Position numbers and translations under genes: made by a program. Shown here one piece after another: positions 1-6,863 of a stretch of 7,275 nucleotides of DNA (position 1 is its first letter; each line of letters begins with the position of its first letter). This stretch comes from Pseudomonadota bacterium (lineage in GTDB: Bacteria > Pseudomonadota > Alphaproteobacteria > Rhizobiales > Xanthobacteraceae), in assembly GCA_023433965.1 (NCBI GenBank), contig JAEYTQ010000420.1:1-7275 (forward strand), given 5' to 3'. The notes below the pieces were generated by a model that was not told the origin of the DNA, made no database searches, and saw nothing but the letters and a program-made list of their open reading frames with translations.

Positions 1-322
1 CAAGAGACTTGCCTGTGTAAGCCCCAATTGTGAAAGCACGATATGGTGAAGGACGCAGGGGCATTACCATCGAGTGATAAGCCCTAGAGACGACGACAAG
101 AGCGCCCATTGTGACAGTCATTTACGAAAGACATGTGACGACGACGGCCGCGCTCACGAGGGGGACCAACCGAAACGCTGGCCCATGGCCCGGGGCACCG
201 GGCACCTCCTTGTATGCATTATCCCAGTTGCCATCCTCCCGCAGTTCGCTTTACATGCCGCCAATTCGCCCGCGAATGACGGGTGGCGCTGACAATCAAA
301 CACATCTTCAAAGGGACGGATC
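1..322. other. Left intergenic region, no recognisable gene
   Basis: No open frame here has convincing protein character. The short frames read as arginine- and proline-rich shadow translations. The first ~130 bases contain several A/T-rich stretches and look lower in GC than the rest of the window. A 6-bp stem with a GGCA loop (188-203) and a twice-used GACGACGAC stretch are visible, but neither suggests a function. The right end holds the ribosome binding site of the following gene. A promoter for that gene should lie here, but no hexamer pair stands out. No tRNA or insertion-sequence end was recognised. Confidence 0.6.
311..316 (+). promoter_or_regulatory. Ribosome binding site for the ApbA/PanE-like gene
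   Basis: AAGGGA lies seven bases before the ATG at 323. This supports that start, which also places the Rossmann beta-strand right at the N-terminus, as usual in this family. Confidence 0.55.
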
Positions 323-1387
323 ATGGCGCGCAACATATTGATTCTCGGAGCTTCTTACGGCTCGCTGCTGGGCACGAAGCTGCTGATGGCCGGGCACAAC
401 GTGACCTTGGTCTGCCGCGCCAAGACTGCCGAGCTGATCAACCGCGACGGTACCGAGGTGCGCATCAAACTGCGTGACGAGGCGGTGCACCGTGCGATCT
501 TCTCGCGCGACCTACCCGGCAAGCTCGATGCGGTCACGCCGGCCAATGTCGATCTCTCCCGCTACGACCTGGTCGGACTTGCGATGCAGGAGCCGCAATA
601 CACTAACCATACGGTGCGCGTGCTCATGGTCAAGATCGCCGCGGCGAGACTGCCGTGCCTGTCCATCATGAACATGCCGCCGCTGCCCTATCTGAAGCGG
701 ATTCCGGCACTCGCCGACATGGATCTCGAGGAGGCCTACACCAATGCGCAGGTGTGGGAACGGTTCGAGCCGGGCCTGGTGACGCTGTGCTCGCCCGACC
801 CGCAAGCCTTCCGTCCGCCGGAAGAAGCCGCCAACGTGCTTCATGTCGGCCTGCCCACCAACTTCAAGGCGTCGGTGTTCGCCGACGAGACGCACAACAA
901 GCTGCTGCGCGAGCTCGAGGCCGACATCGACGCAGTGACGCTCGACGGCCACGACGTGCCGGTGAAGTTGAAAGTGTTCGACTCGCTGTTCGTGCCGCTG
1001 GCCAAATGGTCGATGCTGCTGACCGGCAATTACCGCTGCATCACGCCGAACGAGCCGCGGTCGATCCGCGATGCCGTGCATGGCGACCTCGCGCGTTCGC
1101 AGACGATCTACGACCATGTCGATGCGATCGCCCGCCGCCTCGGCGCCGATCCCCAGGATCAGGTGCCGTTCGCGAAATACGCCAAGGCCGCGGAGAGCCT
1201 GCTCAAGCCGTCCTCGGCGGCGCGCGCAGTCGCGAGCGGCGCGCCCTTCATCGAGCGCGTCGATCTCCTGGTGAAGCTGATCTCGCATCAGCTCGGCGTC
1301 CCCAACGCCGAGATCGACCGCACTGTCGATACCGTGGACCAGAAGCTGAACGAGAAGATCGTACAGGGCGGCTCCGGCGCGCAGTAG
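323..1387 (+). CDS. Ketopantoate reductase (ApbA/PanE)-like protein
   Basis: This is a 354-residue cytosolic protein with the layout of the ketopantoate reductase/6-phosphogluconate dehydrogenase-like superfamily. The N-terminal Rossmann unit reads NILILGASYGSLLG (residues 4-17), followed by a hydrophobic strand ending in Cys31-Arg32, where such enzymes often hold the NADP phosphate. The glycine motif is GxxxGxxxG rather than the usual GxGxxG. From memory of E. coli PanE, Asn117 (SIMN), Lys228 (AKW) and Glu311 (IERVD) can be matched to conserved positions. The second catalytic Asn and an active-site Asp appear replaced, and the NGxG loop reads NMPP. Canonical pantothenate synthesis is therefore unlikely; a related NAD(P)-dependent reductase, or a non-catalytic homologue, fits better. 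At 354 residues it is longer than the roughly 300 of PanE. The gene stands alone and converges on the exporter gene. The fold call is fairly secure; substrate and pathway are unknown. Confidence 0.8.
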   Translation: MARNILILGASYGSLLGTKLLMAGHNVTLVCRAKTAELINRDGTEVRIKLRDEAVHRAIFSRDLPGKLDAVTPANVDLSRYDLVGLAMQEPQYTNHTVRVLMVKIAAARLPCLSIMNMPPLPYLKRIPALADMDLEEAYTNAQVWERFEPGLVTLCSPDPQAFRPPEEAANVLHVGLPTNFKASVFADETHNKLLRELEADIDAVTLDGHDVPVKLKVFDSLFVPLAKWSMLLTGNYRCITPNEPRSIRDAVHGDLARSQTIYDHVDAIARRLGADPQDQVPFAKYAKAAESLLKPSSAARAVASGAPFIERVDLLVKLISHQLGVPNAEIDRTVDTVDQKLNEKIVQGGSGAQ

Positions 1388-1414
1388 CGCGCCACGTCCA
1401 GCGGCTCCCGGCGC

Positions 1415-1468
1415 TCAGGCGATCAGGAATGATGGCAGCCAGATCAGGCCGGTGACGGCGACCAGCGG
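1415..1468 (-). pseudogene. Displaced sixth membrane helix of the LysE-type exporter
   Basis: Read in the frame shifted from the exporter ORF, this stretch encodes PLVAVTGLIWLPSFLIA and then TGA. It is hydrophobic and is what a LysE-family C-terminal helix should look like. From the ATG at 1998 to this TGA is 584 nt, two more than a multiple of three, so restoring one base near 1468 would give an intact protein of about 194 residues. The gap to the convergent gene would then be 27 bp. The cause may be a real deletion or an assembly error. Confidence 0.65.
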
Positions 1469-1998
1469 ACGGCGCCGGTGCGCGTGACCAGGTCAGGCCG
1501 CCCGAGGCGGCGGGCGCCGCGGCCGAGCGTCGCGCCGAGCACGATCCACGCCGCGCCGGCGGTGACGATCTGAAACGCGATGGCGCCGAGCCAGGGCAAC
1601 AGTTCGAGCGGCCCCGCGCCGAGAGGCAGGAGCAGGAAGGCGAACACCAGCGCTTTCGGGTTCAACAAGGTCGTCAGCAGCACCTGACCGAACGTCACCG
1701 CAGCGCCGTCGCGCAGCTCGCGCGTGTTGACGCGCCAGAGCATGACGGCGAGGCACAAAATGTAGATCGTCACGCCGACGCGGAGCACGACCGCCGCAAT
1801 CGGGATGTCGCTGATGACGGGACCGAGCGCCATACGCAGCACCGCGATCGCCAGCAGATAGCCGCACAGCTCCGCCGCGAGCAGGTGAAACGAGCGCCGG
1901 ATGCCGGCCCCTGCACCCGATGTCGCCAGCAAGGTGTTGGTCGGCCCCGGAACCGCCAGCAGGAAATAGGTCGCCGTGAAGAAAGCCAGAAAGGTCAT
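1444..1998 (-). CDS. LysE/RhtB-family amino-acid exporter, C-terminus probably frameshifted
   Basis: This inner-membrane protein belongs to the LysE/RhtB/LeuE exporters, which expel amino acids or related small solutes using the proton motive force. The open frame gives 184 residues. Family marks are a first helix ending in PGPTN (about residues 17-21) and the NPKA motif in helix four (about residues 113-116). Five hydrophobic segments are visible, near residues 4-24, 39-60, 66-88, 106-127 and 131-156. The last ~10 residues (after RTGAV) are polar and proline-rich, unlike the family's sixth helix. Another frame of the same DNA supplies a helix ending at 1415, implying a missing base near 1468. 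The ATG at 1998 matches the usual N-terminus but has no Shine-Dalgarno sequence; it overlaps the stop of a short upstream ORF as ATGA. The substrate cannot be told from sequence. Family assignment is strong; integrity of the product is doubtful. Confidence 0.82.
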   Translation of the reverse strand: MTFLAFFTATYFLLAVPGPTNTLLATSGAGAGIRRSFHLLAAELCGYLLAIAVLRMALGPVISDIPIAAVVLRVGVTIYILCLAVMLWRVNTRELRDGAAVTFGQVLLTTLLNPKALVFAFLLLPLGAGPLELLPWLGAIAFQIVTAGAAWIVLGATLGRGARRLGRPDLVTRTGAVRWSPSPA

Positions 1999-2045
1999 AC
2001 GGCCAGATAGCAGGCCCAGGCCTCGCCGATCTTGATCTGCGTCAT
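1995..2045 (-). CDS. Possible short upstream ORF coupled to the exporter gene
   Basis: An ATG at 2045 opens a 16-residue ORF (MTQIKIGEAWACYLAV) whose TGA overlaps the exporter ATG by four bases (ATGA). The same frame stays open further upstream; a GTG at 2120 would give 41 residues. The exporter start has no visible Shine-Dalgarno sequence, so translational coupling through this ORF is possible. The ORF's own ribosome site is poor: GGGAA sits almost against the ATG. It has no recognised homologue. It could be a leader peptide, the remnant of a larger gene, or chance. Confidence 0.25.
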   Translation of the reverse strand: MTQIKIGEAWACYLAV

Positions 2046-2193
2046 TTCCCGATCGGCCCGCAGTTCTACGGCAATCCGATCACACCTGAACGCAGCCGTG
2101 GGCAACGAGACCTGATTCACGCTGGAGCGCTCGACGTGCCCCGGCCGGATTGATAAGCCCCTGTCCGCGAATGACGGGACTTGAGTCGGGGAC
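1999..2193. other. Divergent intergenic region between exporter and ATPase genes
   Basis: This 195-bp gap must carry the promoters for both divergent genes. No convincing -35/-10 pair or operator palindrome was found. TGATAAGCCC (2151-2160) and CGCGAATGACGGG (2166-2178) near the ATPase start both recur in the region before the ApbA/PanE-like gene (75-84 and 271-283). The ATPase ATG is preceded by only a weak CGGGG ribosome site. Confidence 0.5.
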
Positions 2194-3702
2194 ATGACGG
2201 TTGCGATCGAGATGGGGCAGACCACGGCAGGCGCCCCGGCCGCCATGGACCTCGAGGAACTGCTGGCGACCCGCCTCCTGGTGCAGGGCAATTCAGGCTC
2301 GGGCAAGTCGCATCTGCTGCGGCGGCTGCTGTAACAGAGCGCGCCCTGGGTGCAACAAGCCATCATCGATCCCGAAGGCGACTTCGTCACGCTGGCCGAG
2401 CGCTTCGGCCATCTCGTGATCGAGGCCGAAGATCACACCGAGCGCGGCCTTCAGGTCGCCGGCGAGCGCGCCCGGCTGCATCGCGTCTCCACCGTGCTCA
2501 ATCTCGAAGGCCTGGATGCCGAGAACCAGATGCGCCGCGCAGCGGCCTTTCTCGGCGGGATGTTCGACGTCGACCGCGACCATTGGTACCCGATGCTGGT
2601 GGTCGTCGACGAGGCGCAGCTGTTTGCGCCGGCCGTCGCCGGCGAAGTCTCGGACGAGGCGCGCAAACTCTCGCTCGGCGCCATGACCAATCTGATGTGC
2701 CGCGGCCGCAAGCGCGGGCTCGCCGGCATCATCGCGACCCAGCGCCTGGCCAAGCTCGCCAAGAACGTCGCTGCGGAAGCCTCCAATTTCCTGATGGGCC
2801 GGACCTTCCTCGACATCGACATGGCCCGCGCCGCCGACCTGCTCGGCATGGAGCGGCGGCAGGCCGAAGCCTTTCGCGATCTCGAGCGCGGTCAGTTCAT
2901 GGCGCTGGGACCGGCGCTGTCGCGCCGTCCCTTGCGCCTGGATATCGGCCAGACCGAGACCTCACCGCGCAACTCGACGCCGCGGCTGATGCCATTGCCG
3001 GAGACGACCACGCAGGATATGCGCGCGGTCATCCTGGCGGCGCCGCCGCCGGATGCCAGCCGGCCGCAGCGGCGGCCCGCGCCGGATCTGCTGGAGCAGC
3101 TTCGCGCGGCGAAGGCCGCGATGCCGGAGATCCAGCCCGAAGTCATCTCGGCGCCGGTCAGTGCCGAGGAACTCGCCGCGCGACGCGAGCGCGTCGACCG
3201 AACCCTGCGTGCCGTGCTCGCCGAGCCCGACGCCGGATTTCGCGCCATCGGCGTGCTCTATCAGGAGTTCGTGGTTCGCTGCCGCATCGAGGGGCTCGGC
3301 GCGGCCGTGCCCGATCTCAACGAATTCCGCCGCATGCTGACGCATGCGCGTGCCGGGCTCGGCACCGACCTCAAAGACGACGACGCCTGGCAGGACGTGT
3401 CGCTGCGCGCCTCGATCCTGCCCGACGACATGCAGGGCGTGTTCATGATGATCGCGCGCGCCGCCAAGGAAGGCTGGCCCTGCCCGGGCGATGCCGCGAT
3501 CGCACGCGCCTATGGCTCGCACTCGCTGCGCCGGGCGCAGCGGCTGCTCGGCTACATGGAGGAGCAGGGCCTGATCGTGGTCCAGCTCGACGGCGCCGGC
3601 CGCCGGATCGTCACGCTGGTGGAACTCGCCTGGGCGACCGCGCCGGGCGATCCCCATGCCGACGAGCAGCCGGAGCAGGTTACGCGAGCGGCTTCGGCCT
3701 GA
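2194..3702 (+). pseudogene. HerA/DUF87-like P-loop ATPase interrupted by an in-frame TAA
   Basis: Read through one TAA (2332-2334, codon 47), this frame encodes a 502-position AAA/FtsK-HerA-type ATPase of the class that moves or unwinds DNA. Walker A GNSGSGKS is at residues 32-39, before the stop. After it come IIDPEGDF (typical HerA strand), Walker B LVVVDEAQLF with Asp139-Glu140, and GIIATQR with the sensor Gln183. The middle region (~280-400) is charged and helical. The C-terminus (~431-485) looks like a winged-helix DNA-binding domain. A start at ATG 2194 puts the P-loop at the normal distance from the N-terminus. A single base change from GAA would explain the TAA. The rest has no frame damage, so the event is recent, or a sequence error, or read through. 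No nuclease (NurA-like) partner is adjacent. The ATPase identity is strong; its cellular role is unknown. Confidence 0.75.
2350..3702 (+). CDS. Residual ORF of the HerA-like ATPase, lacking Walker A
   Basis: The first possible start after the internal TAA is a GTG at 2350, giving 450 residues. It keeps Walker B (here residues 87-88 for Asp-Glu), the sensor glutamine and the C-terminal winged-helix-like region, but has no P-loop. It could not bind ATP in the normal way. No good ribosome site precedes the GTG. An automatic gene caller would probably report this ORF as a complete protein; I think it is the larger fragment of the gene starting at 2194. Confidence 0.55.
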   Translation: MQQAIIDPEGDFVTLAERFGHLVIEAEDHTERGLQVAGERARLHRVSTVLNLEGLDAENQMRRAAAFLGGMFDVDRDHWYPMLVVVDEAQLFAPAVAGEVSDEARKLSLGAMTNLMCRGRKRGLAGIIATQRLAKLAKNVAAEASNFLMGRTFLDIDMARAADLLGMERRQAEAFRDLERGQFMALGPALSRRPLRLDIGQTETSPRNSTPRLMPLPETTTQDMRAVILAAPPPDASRPQRRPAPDLLEQLRAAKAAMPEIQPEVISAPVSAEELAARRERVDRTLRAVLAEPDAGFRAIGVLYQEFVVRCRIEGLGAAVPDLNEFRRMLTHARAGLGTDLKDDDAWQDVSLRASILPDDMQGVFMMIARAAKEGWPCPGDAAIARAYGSHSLRRAQRLLGYMEEQGLIVVQLDGAGRRIVTLVELAWATAPGDPHADEQPEQVTRAASA

Positions 3703-3729
3703 CCTCACGGCGCATCGCTTCCTGTTCGA

Positions 3730-4764
3730 TCAGACCGCCAGCGCCACATCGGGCGCCGTCCGGGTCCAGCCCAGCGCCGGCGCGACCTCCTCTGCGACCA
3801 ATTCGATCGAACGCAGGACATCGGGATGCGGCGCGTCGACCGAATGCGCCTGGAAGACGAGATCGGTCGCGCGCTCGAGGGTGGCGTCGGCACGGAGCGA
3901 AGCGACGACGTGATCGGCATCGCCGACATGGGTGTCGAATGCGGCGATCATCTCCTCCAGCGTCTCGCCCGGGGGAAGGTGTCCGCCCTTCATGAATTGC
4001 GGCAGCGCGCGGCGCAGTCCGAGATCGGCAAGCCGCAGCGCCTCGCGATGGTCATCGGCAACGAAGACGCTGCGCGAGGCCATGATGCGCGGCTCGCAGC
4101 CTGGCGGCAGCGCTGCGAGATAGGCATCGATGATCGGATTCTGGATCTCGGCGAGCGTTGCGTTCGGCGCCTCCTTGGTTCGCGGCTGGGTGCGCGAGAG
4201 CAACAGACCATCGCCGGCCTTGCCGGCGCGGACGCCGCCGGCGACCGAGAACGTGGCCTGCCAGATGCGCTTGTCCAGCTGCGGCCGCTGCGGATAGAGG
4301 GTGTCGCCGCCATGAAGCGGCTTGCCGGTCAGGGCCTTGCGGACGATGTCGAGATTGCGGGCGAATATCTCGTTGCGCTGGGCGCTGTCGAGCCCGAAAG
4401 CGGCGAATGCCGATGGATTGCCGCCGGTGCCGACGCCAAGCTCGAAGCGGCCGTTGCAGAGGAGATCGAGCACCGCGGCGTCCTCTGCAACCCGCACCGC
4501 ATTCTCCAGGGGCAGCGTGACGATGCCGGTGCCGAGGCGGATGCGCGACGTTTGTGCGGCGACATAGCCGAGAAAGGCAAAGGGCGACGGCAGGCCGCCC
4601 TCGCCCTCGTGGAAATGATGCTGCGCGATCCAGGCGGAATCGATCCCCGCCTTTTCCGCGTGCACGATCTGCTCGGCCGCAAAGCGATAGCGGTCCGCCG
4701 GCGGCGCCTCGTCGAGCAGCCGCGTGAAGAAGCCGAGGCGCTTCAGGTTTCCAAGGCGTTTCAT
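3730..4764 (-). CDS. LLM-class flavin-dependent oxidoreductase
   Basis: This is a 344-residue cytosolic enzyme of the bacterial luciferase-like monooxygenase family (TIM barrel, FMN or F420 dependent), which oxidises small organic substrates with reduced flavin and oxygen. Family marks include WIAQHHFHE (residues 45-53), the strand and loop RLGTGIVTLPLENAVRVAED (75-94), and GRFELGVGTG (105-114) after a VLDLL helix. Close relatives are usually annotated only as LLM-class oxidoreductases, and the substrate cannot be read from sequence. The ATG at 4764 begins MKRLGNLKRLGFF, placing the first barrel strand at about residues 8-13, as expected. The frame stays open far upstream, antisense to the next gene, but that extension has no family character. 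The gene is divergent from the solute-binding protein gene and converges on the ATPase gene with a 27-bp gap. Family is secure. Confidence 0.9.
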   Translation of the reverse strand: MKRLGNLKRLGFFTRLLDEAPPADRYRFAAEQIVHAEKAGIDSAWIAQHHFHEGEGGLPSPFAFLGYVAAQTSRIRLGTGIVTLPLENAVRVAEDAAVLDLLCNGRFELGVGTGGNPSAFAAFGLDSAQRNEIFARNLDIVRKALTGKPLHGGDTLYPQRPQLDKRIWQATFSVAGGVRAGKAGDGLLLSRTQPRTKEAPNATLAEIQNPIIDAYLAALPPGCEPRIMASRSVFVADDHREALRLADLGLRRALPQFMKGGHLPPGETLEEMIAAFDTHVGDADHVVASLRADATLERATDLVFQAHSVDAPHPDVLRSIELVAEEVAPALGWTRTAPDVALAV

Positions 4765-4823
4765 ATGACCCCTGTCGGACAAGGATGGAGCCCGATGATG
4801 TCGGTTGCCGCAGCTCCAGACAA

Positions 4824-4848
4824 GCGGGCGTTGCACAGGGCTGCCCGC
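4824..4848. repeat. Inverted repeat GCGGGC/GCCCGC in the divergent control region
   Basis: GCGGGC (4824-4829) and GCCCGC (4843-4848) are exact reverse complements separated by 13 bases. No T-run follows on either strand, so it is not an intrinsic terminator. It could be an operator or chance in GC-rich DNA. Confidence 0.3.
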
Positions 4849-4918
4849 CGGATCGCCCTTACATGGCTCTATGCGGGAGGCCAGCCTTGGTCCATGCGGC
4901 CGCAAACGCCCCTTCTCT

Positions 4919-4949
4919 TTGACTCCACCATGCCCGACGTGCTGAGTTA
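4919..4949 (+). promoter_or_regulatory. Possible promoter of the solute-binding protein gene
   Basis: TTGACT (4919-4924) closely resembles a sigma-70-type -35 box. The matching -10 is weak: CTGAGT or GAGTTA at 4942-4949, 17-19 bases on. The position, about 50 bp before the start codon, is suitable. Only the -35 half is persuasive. Confidence 0.3.
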
Positions 4950-4986
4950 AGTACACCGAGCCGGTGACGACGTTTCTTCGCGAGGT

Positions 4987-4992
4987 GGAGGA
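4987..4992 (+). promoter_or_regulatory. Ribosome binding site for the solute-binding protein
   Basis: GGAGGA sits six bases before the ATG at 4999. It is the strongest Shine-Dalgarno sequence in the window, and it fixes the start so that the Tat signal falls at residues 19-24. Confidence 0.75.
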
Positions 4993-4998
4993 CATCCG

Positions 4999-6786
4999 AT
5001 GGACGAGAACGAGATTCGCAATCTGGTCGCGGAGGTGAAGCAAGGCGCGCTGTCGCGGCGCTCCTTCATCAGGACAATGGCCGCGGTCGGAATCGCAGCG
5101 CCGATCGCGAGCCAGATCCTGGCCTGGCACGACGTGGCGATGGCAAACGCCACGCTGCCCTACAAGCCGACCAAGGCCGGCGGCGGCGGCACGCTCAAGA
5201 TCCTGCTCTGGCAGGCGCCCACCCTGCTCAATCCGCATTTCGCGCTCGGCACCAAGGACCAGATCGCCGCGCGGATCTTCTTCGAGCCGCTCGCAGGCTG
5301 GGACAAGGAGGGCAACCTGATCCCCTGCCTTGCCGCGGAGGCTCCGACCAAGGCGAACGGCGGCCTTGCCGCCGACGGCCTCAGCGTGATCTGGAAGCTG
5401 AAGCGGGGCGTGACATGGCATGACGGCAAGCCGTTCACGGCCGACGACGTCGTCTTCACCTGGCAATACGCTTCCGATCTCGCGACCGCGGCCTATACGA
5501 CCGGCTCCTACAAGGACATCAAGGTCGAGAAGATCGACGACCATACCGTGAAGGTGAACTTCAAGGCGCCGACGCCGTTCTGGGCCGATCCCTTCGTCGG
5601 CTCGGTCGGGATGATCCTGCCGAAACATCATTTCGGCGACTATGTCGGCGCGAAGTCCCGCGAGGCGCCTGGCAATCTGAAGCCGGTCGGCACCGGCCCG
5701 TACAAATTCGTCGAGTTCAAACCGGGCGACATGATCCGCGCCGAGCGCAATCCCGACTATCACATCAAGAACCAGCCGCATTTCGACACGGTCGAGGTCA
5801 AGGGCGGCGGCGACGCGGTCTCCGCGGCGCGCGCGGTGCTGCAGACCGGCGAATACGACTTTGCCTGGAACATGCAGGTGGAGGAGGAGGTCCTCAAGCG
5901 CATGGAGGCGGGCGGCAAGGGCAAGCTCGACATCACGCCATCGGGCAATGTCGAGTTCATCATCCTCAACACGACGGACCCCTGGACCGAGGTCGATGGC
6001 GAGCGCTCCAGCGTCAAGACCAAGCACCCGACGCTGTCCGATCCCGCCGTTCGCCGCGCAATCAACCTGTTGATCGATCGCGATTCAATCCAGAAGTTCA
6101 TCTACGGCCGCGGCGCCGTTGCGACCGCGAGCTTCGTCAACGCCCCCAAGCAGTTCAAGTCGCCGAAGCTGAAATACGAGTTCGACATCGACAAGGCCAA
6201 CAAGATCCTCGACGAGGCCGGCTGGACCAGGGGTGCGGACGGCATCCGCGAGAAGGACGGCAAGAAGCTCAAATACGTGTTCCAGACCTCGACCAACGCG
6301 CCGCGGCAGAAGACCCAGGCCATCATCAAGCAGGCCTGCCAGAAGGCCGGCATCGAGATCGAGATCAAGGCGGTCACCGCCTCGGTGTTCTTCTCCTCAG
6401 ACGTCGGCAATCCCGACACCTATTCGAAATTCTATGCCGACATGGAGATGTACAACACGACCCAGCCGCAGCCCGATCCCGAGCGCCTGCTGAACCAGTG
6501 CGTGTCCTGGGAAATCGCCACCAAGGACAACAAATGGCTGGGCCGCAACAACTCGCGCTATTCCGATCCCGAAGCCGACAAGGCCTACAAGGCCGCGCAG
6601 AACGAGCTCGACCCGGTCAAGCGAGCCGCGCTGCTGATGAAGGTCGACGAGATCTTCTGCGGGGCCAACGTGTTCCTGCCGCTGCTCTCCCGCCACATCG
6701 TCAACGCCAGCGTCAACAATCTGATGATCGACATCTCGGGTTGGGACACCATCACGTGGAATGTGGCGGCGTGGTATCGGACCTGA
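4999..6786 (+). CDS. Tat-exported ABC transporter substrate-binding protein, family 5
   Basis: This 595-residue periplasmic protein belongs to the SBP_bac_5 family (peptide, nickel or opine binding; DppA/OppA-like), which captures a ligand for an ABC importer. The N-terminus has a twin-arginine motif SRRSFI (residues 19-24) followed by a hydrophobic stretch and a likely cleavage site after AMA (residue 49), so export folded through Tat is expected. Family marks: the strand and loop VIWKLKRGVTWHDGKPFTADDV (about 130-151), VGTGPYKFVEFKPGD (about 230-244), and VRRAINLLIDRDSI (about 350-363). Length is at the upper end of the family. There is no lipobox cysteine, so the mature protein should be soluble. 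No permease or ATPase gene follows; the next gene is on the other strand, so transport partners must be elsewhere. The ligand is unknown. The family and export route are well supported. Confidence 0.92.
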   Translation: MDENEIRNLVAEVKQGALSRRSFIRTMAAVGIAAPIASQILAWHDVAMANATLPYKPTKAGGGGTLKILLWQAPTLLNPHFALGTKDQIAARIFFEPLAGWDKEGNLIPCLAAEAPTKANGGLAADGLSVIWKLKRGVTWHDGKPFTADDVVFTWQYASDLATAAYTTGSYKDIKVEKIDDHTVKVNFKAPTPFWADPFVGSVGMILPKHHFGDYVGAKSREAPGNLKPVGTGPYKFVEFKPGDMIRAERNPDYHIKNQPHFDTVEVKGGGDAVSAARAVLQTGEYDFAWNMQVEEEVLKRMEAGGKGKLDITPSGNVEFIILNTTDPWTEVDGERSSVKTKHPTLSDPAVRRAINLLIDRDSIQKFIYGRGAVATASFVNAPKQFKSPKLKYEFDIDKANKILDEAGWTRGADGIREKDGKKLKYVFQTSTNAPRQKTQAIIKQACQKAGIEIEIKAVTASVFFSSDVGNPDTYSKFYADMEMYNTTQPQPDPERLLNQCVSWEIATKDNKWLGRNNSRYSDPEADKAYKAAQNELDPVKRAALLMKVDEIFCGANVFLPLLSRHIVNASVNNLMIDISGWDTITWNVAAWYRT

Positions 6787-6821
6787 GGGGAACTCGGCCA
6801 AGGCTCTCACGTCCCGGACGA

Positions 6822-6863
6822 GCTGCAACGCGCCGAAGACAGACGTGAATCATGCGTTGCAGC
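6822..6863. repeat. 10-bp inverted repeat downstream of the binding-protein gene
   Basis: GCTGCAACGC (6822-6831) and GCGTTGCAGC (6854-6863) are perfect reverse complements with 22 bases between. It begins 35 bp after the stop codon of the binding-protein gene. No T-run follows, so it is more likely an mRNA 3'-end stabilising stem, a Rho-assisted terminator or a protein site than a classic terminator. The right arm can also pair locally as TTGC-AGC-GCAA (6858-6868). Confidence 0.55.

Larger units (their letters stand above)
4765..4998. other. Divergent intergenic region between oxidoreductase and binding-protein genes
   Basis: This 234-bp region holds the start signals of both genes. It contains the inverted repeat at 4824-4848, a TTGACT hexamer at 4919-4924 and a strong ribosome site just before the binding-protein start. 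On the oxidoreductase side only a weak AGGGG-like ribosome site is seen. A shared regulator is possible but not shown. Confidence 0.5.

Noticed and set aside
1..49. Short open stretch at the left edge that could be the end of a gene
   Set aside because: Only about 15 codons are visible, ending at TGA 47-49, with no motif; too little to call.
512..1288. 258-residue leftward ORF inside the ApbA/PanE-like gene
   Set aside because: Histidine/arginine-rich shadow of the sense gene with no recognisable motif.
655..1455. 266-residue rightward ORF in another frame of the ApbA/PanE-like gene
   Set aside because: Arginine-rich, low-complexity shadow; the Rossmann protein explains the same DNA.
2181..3995. 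604-residue rightward ORF overlapping the ATPase gene
   Set aside because: The translation is arginine- and alanine-rich with no domain, the usual shadow of a high-GC gene; the ATPase motifs are in a different frame.
3826..4950. 374-residue rightward ORF over the oxidoreductase gene
   Set aside because: It is an antisense shadow of the LLM-class enzyme, whose own frame carries clear family motifs.
4765..6027. In-frame extension of the oxidoreductase ORF to a 765-residue protein
   Set aside because: It lies antisense to the well-supported binding-protein gene, has no family character, and the normal LLM N-terminus begins at 4764.
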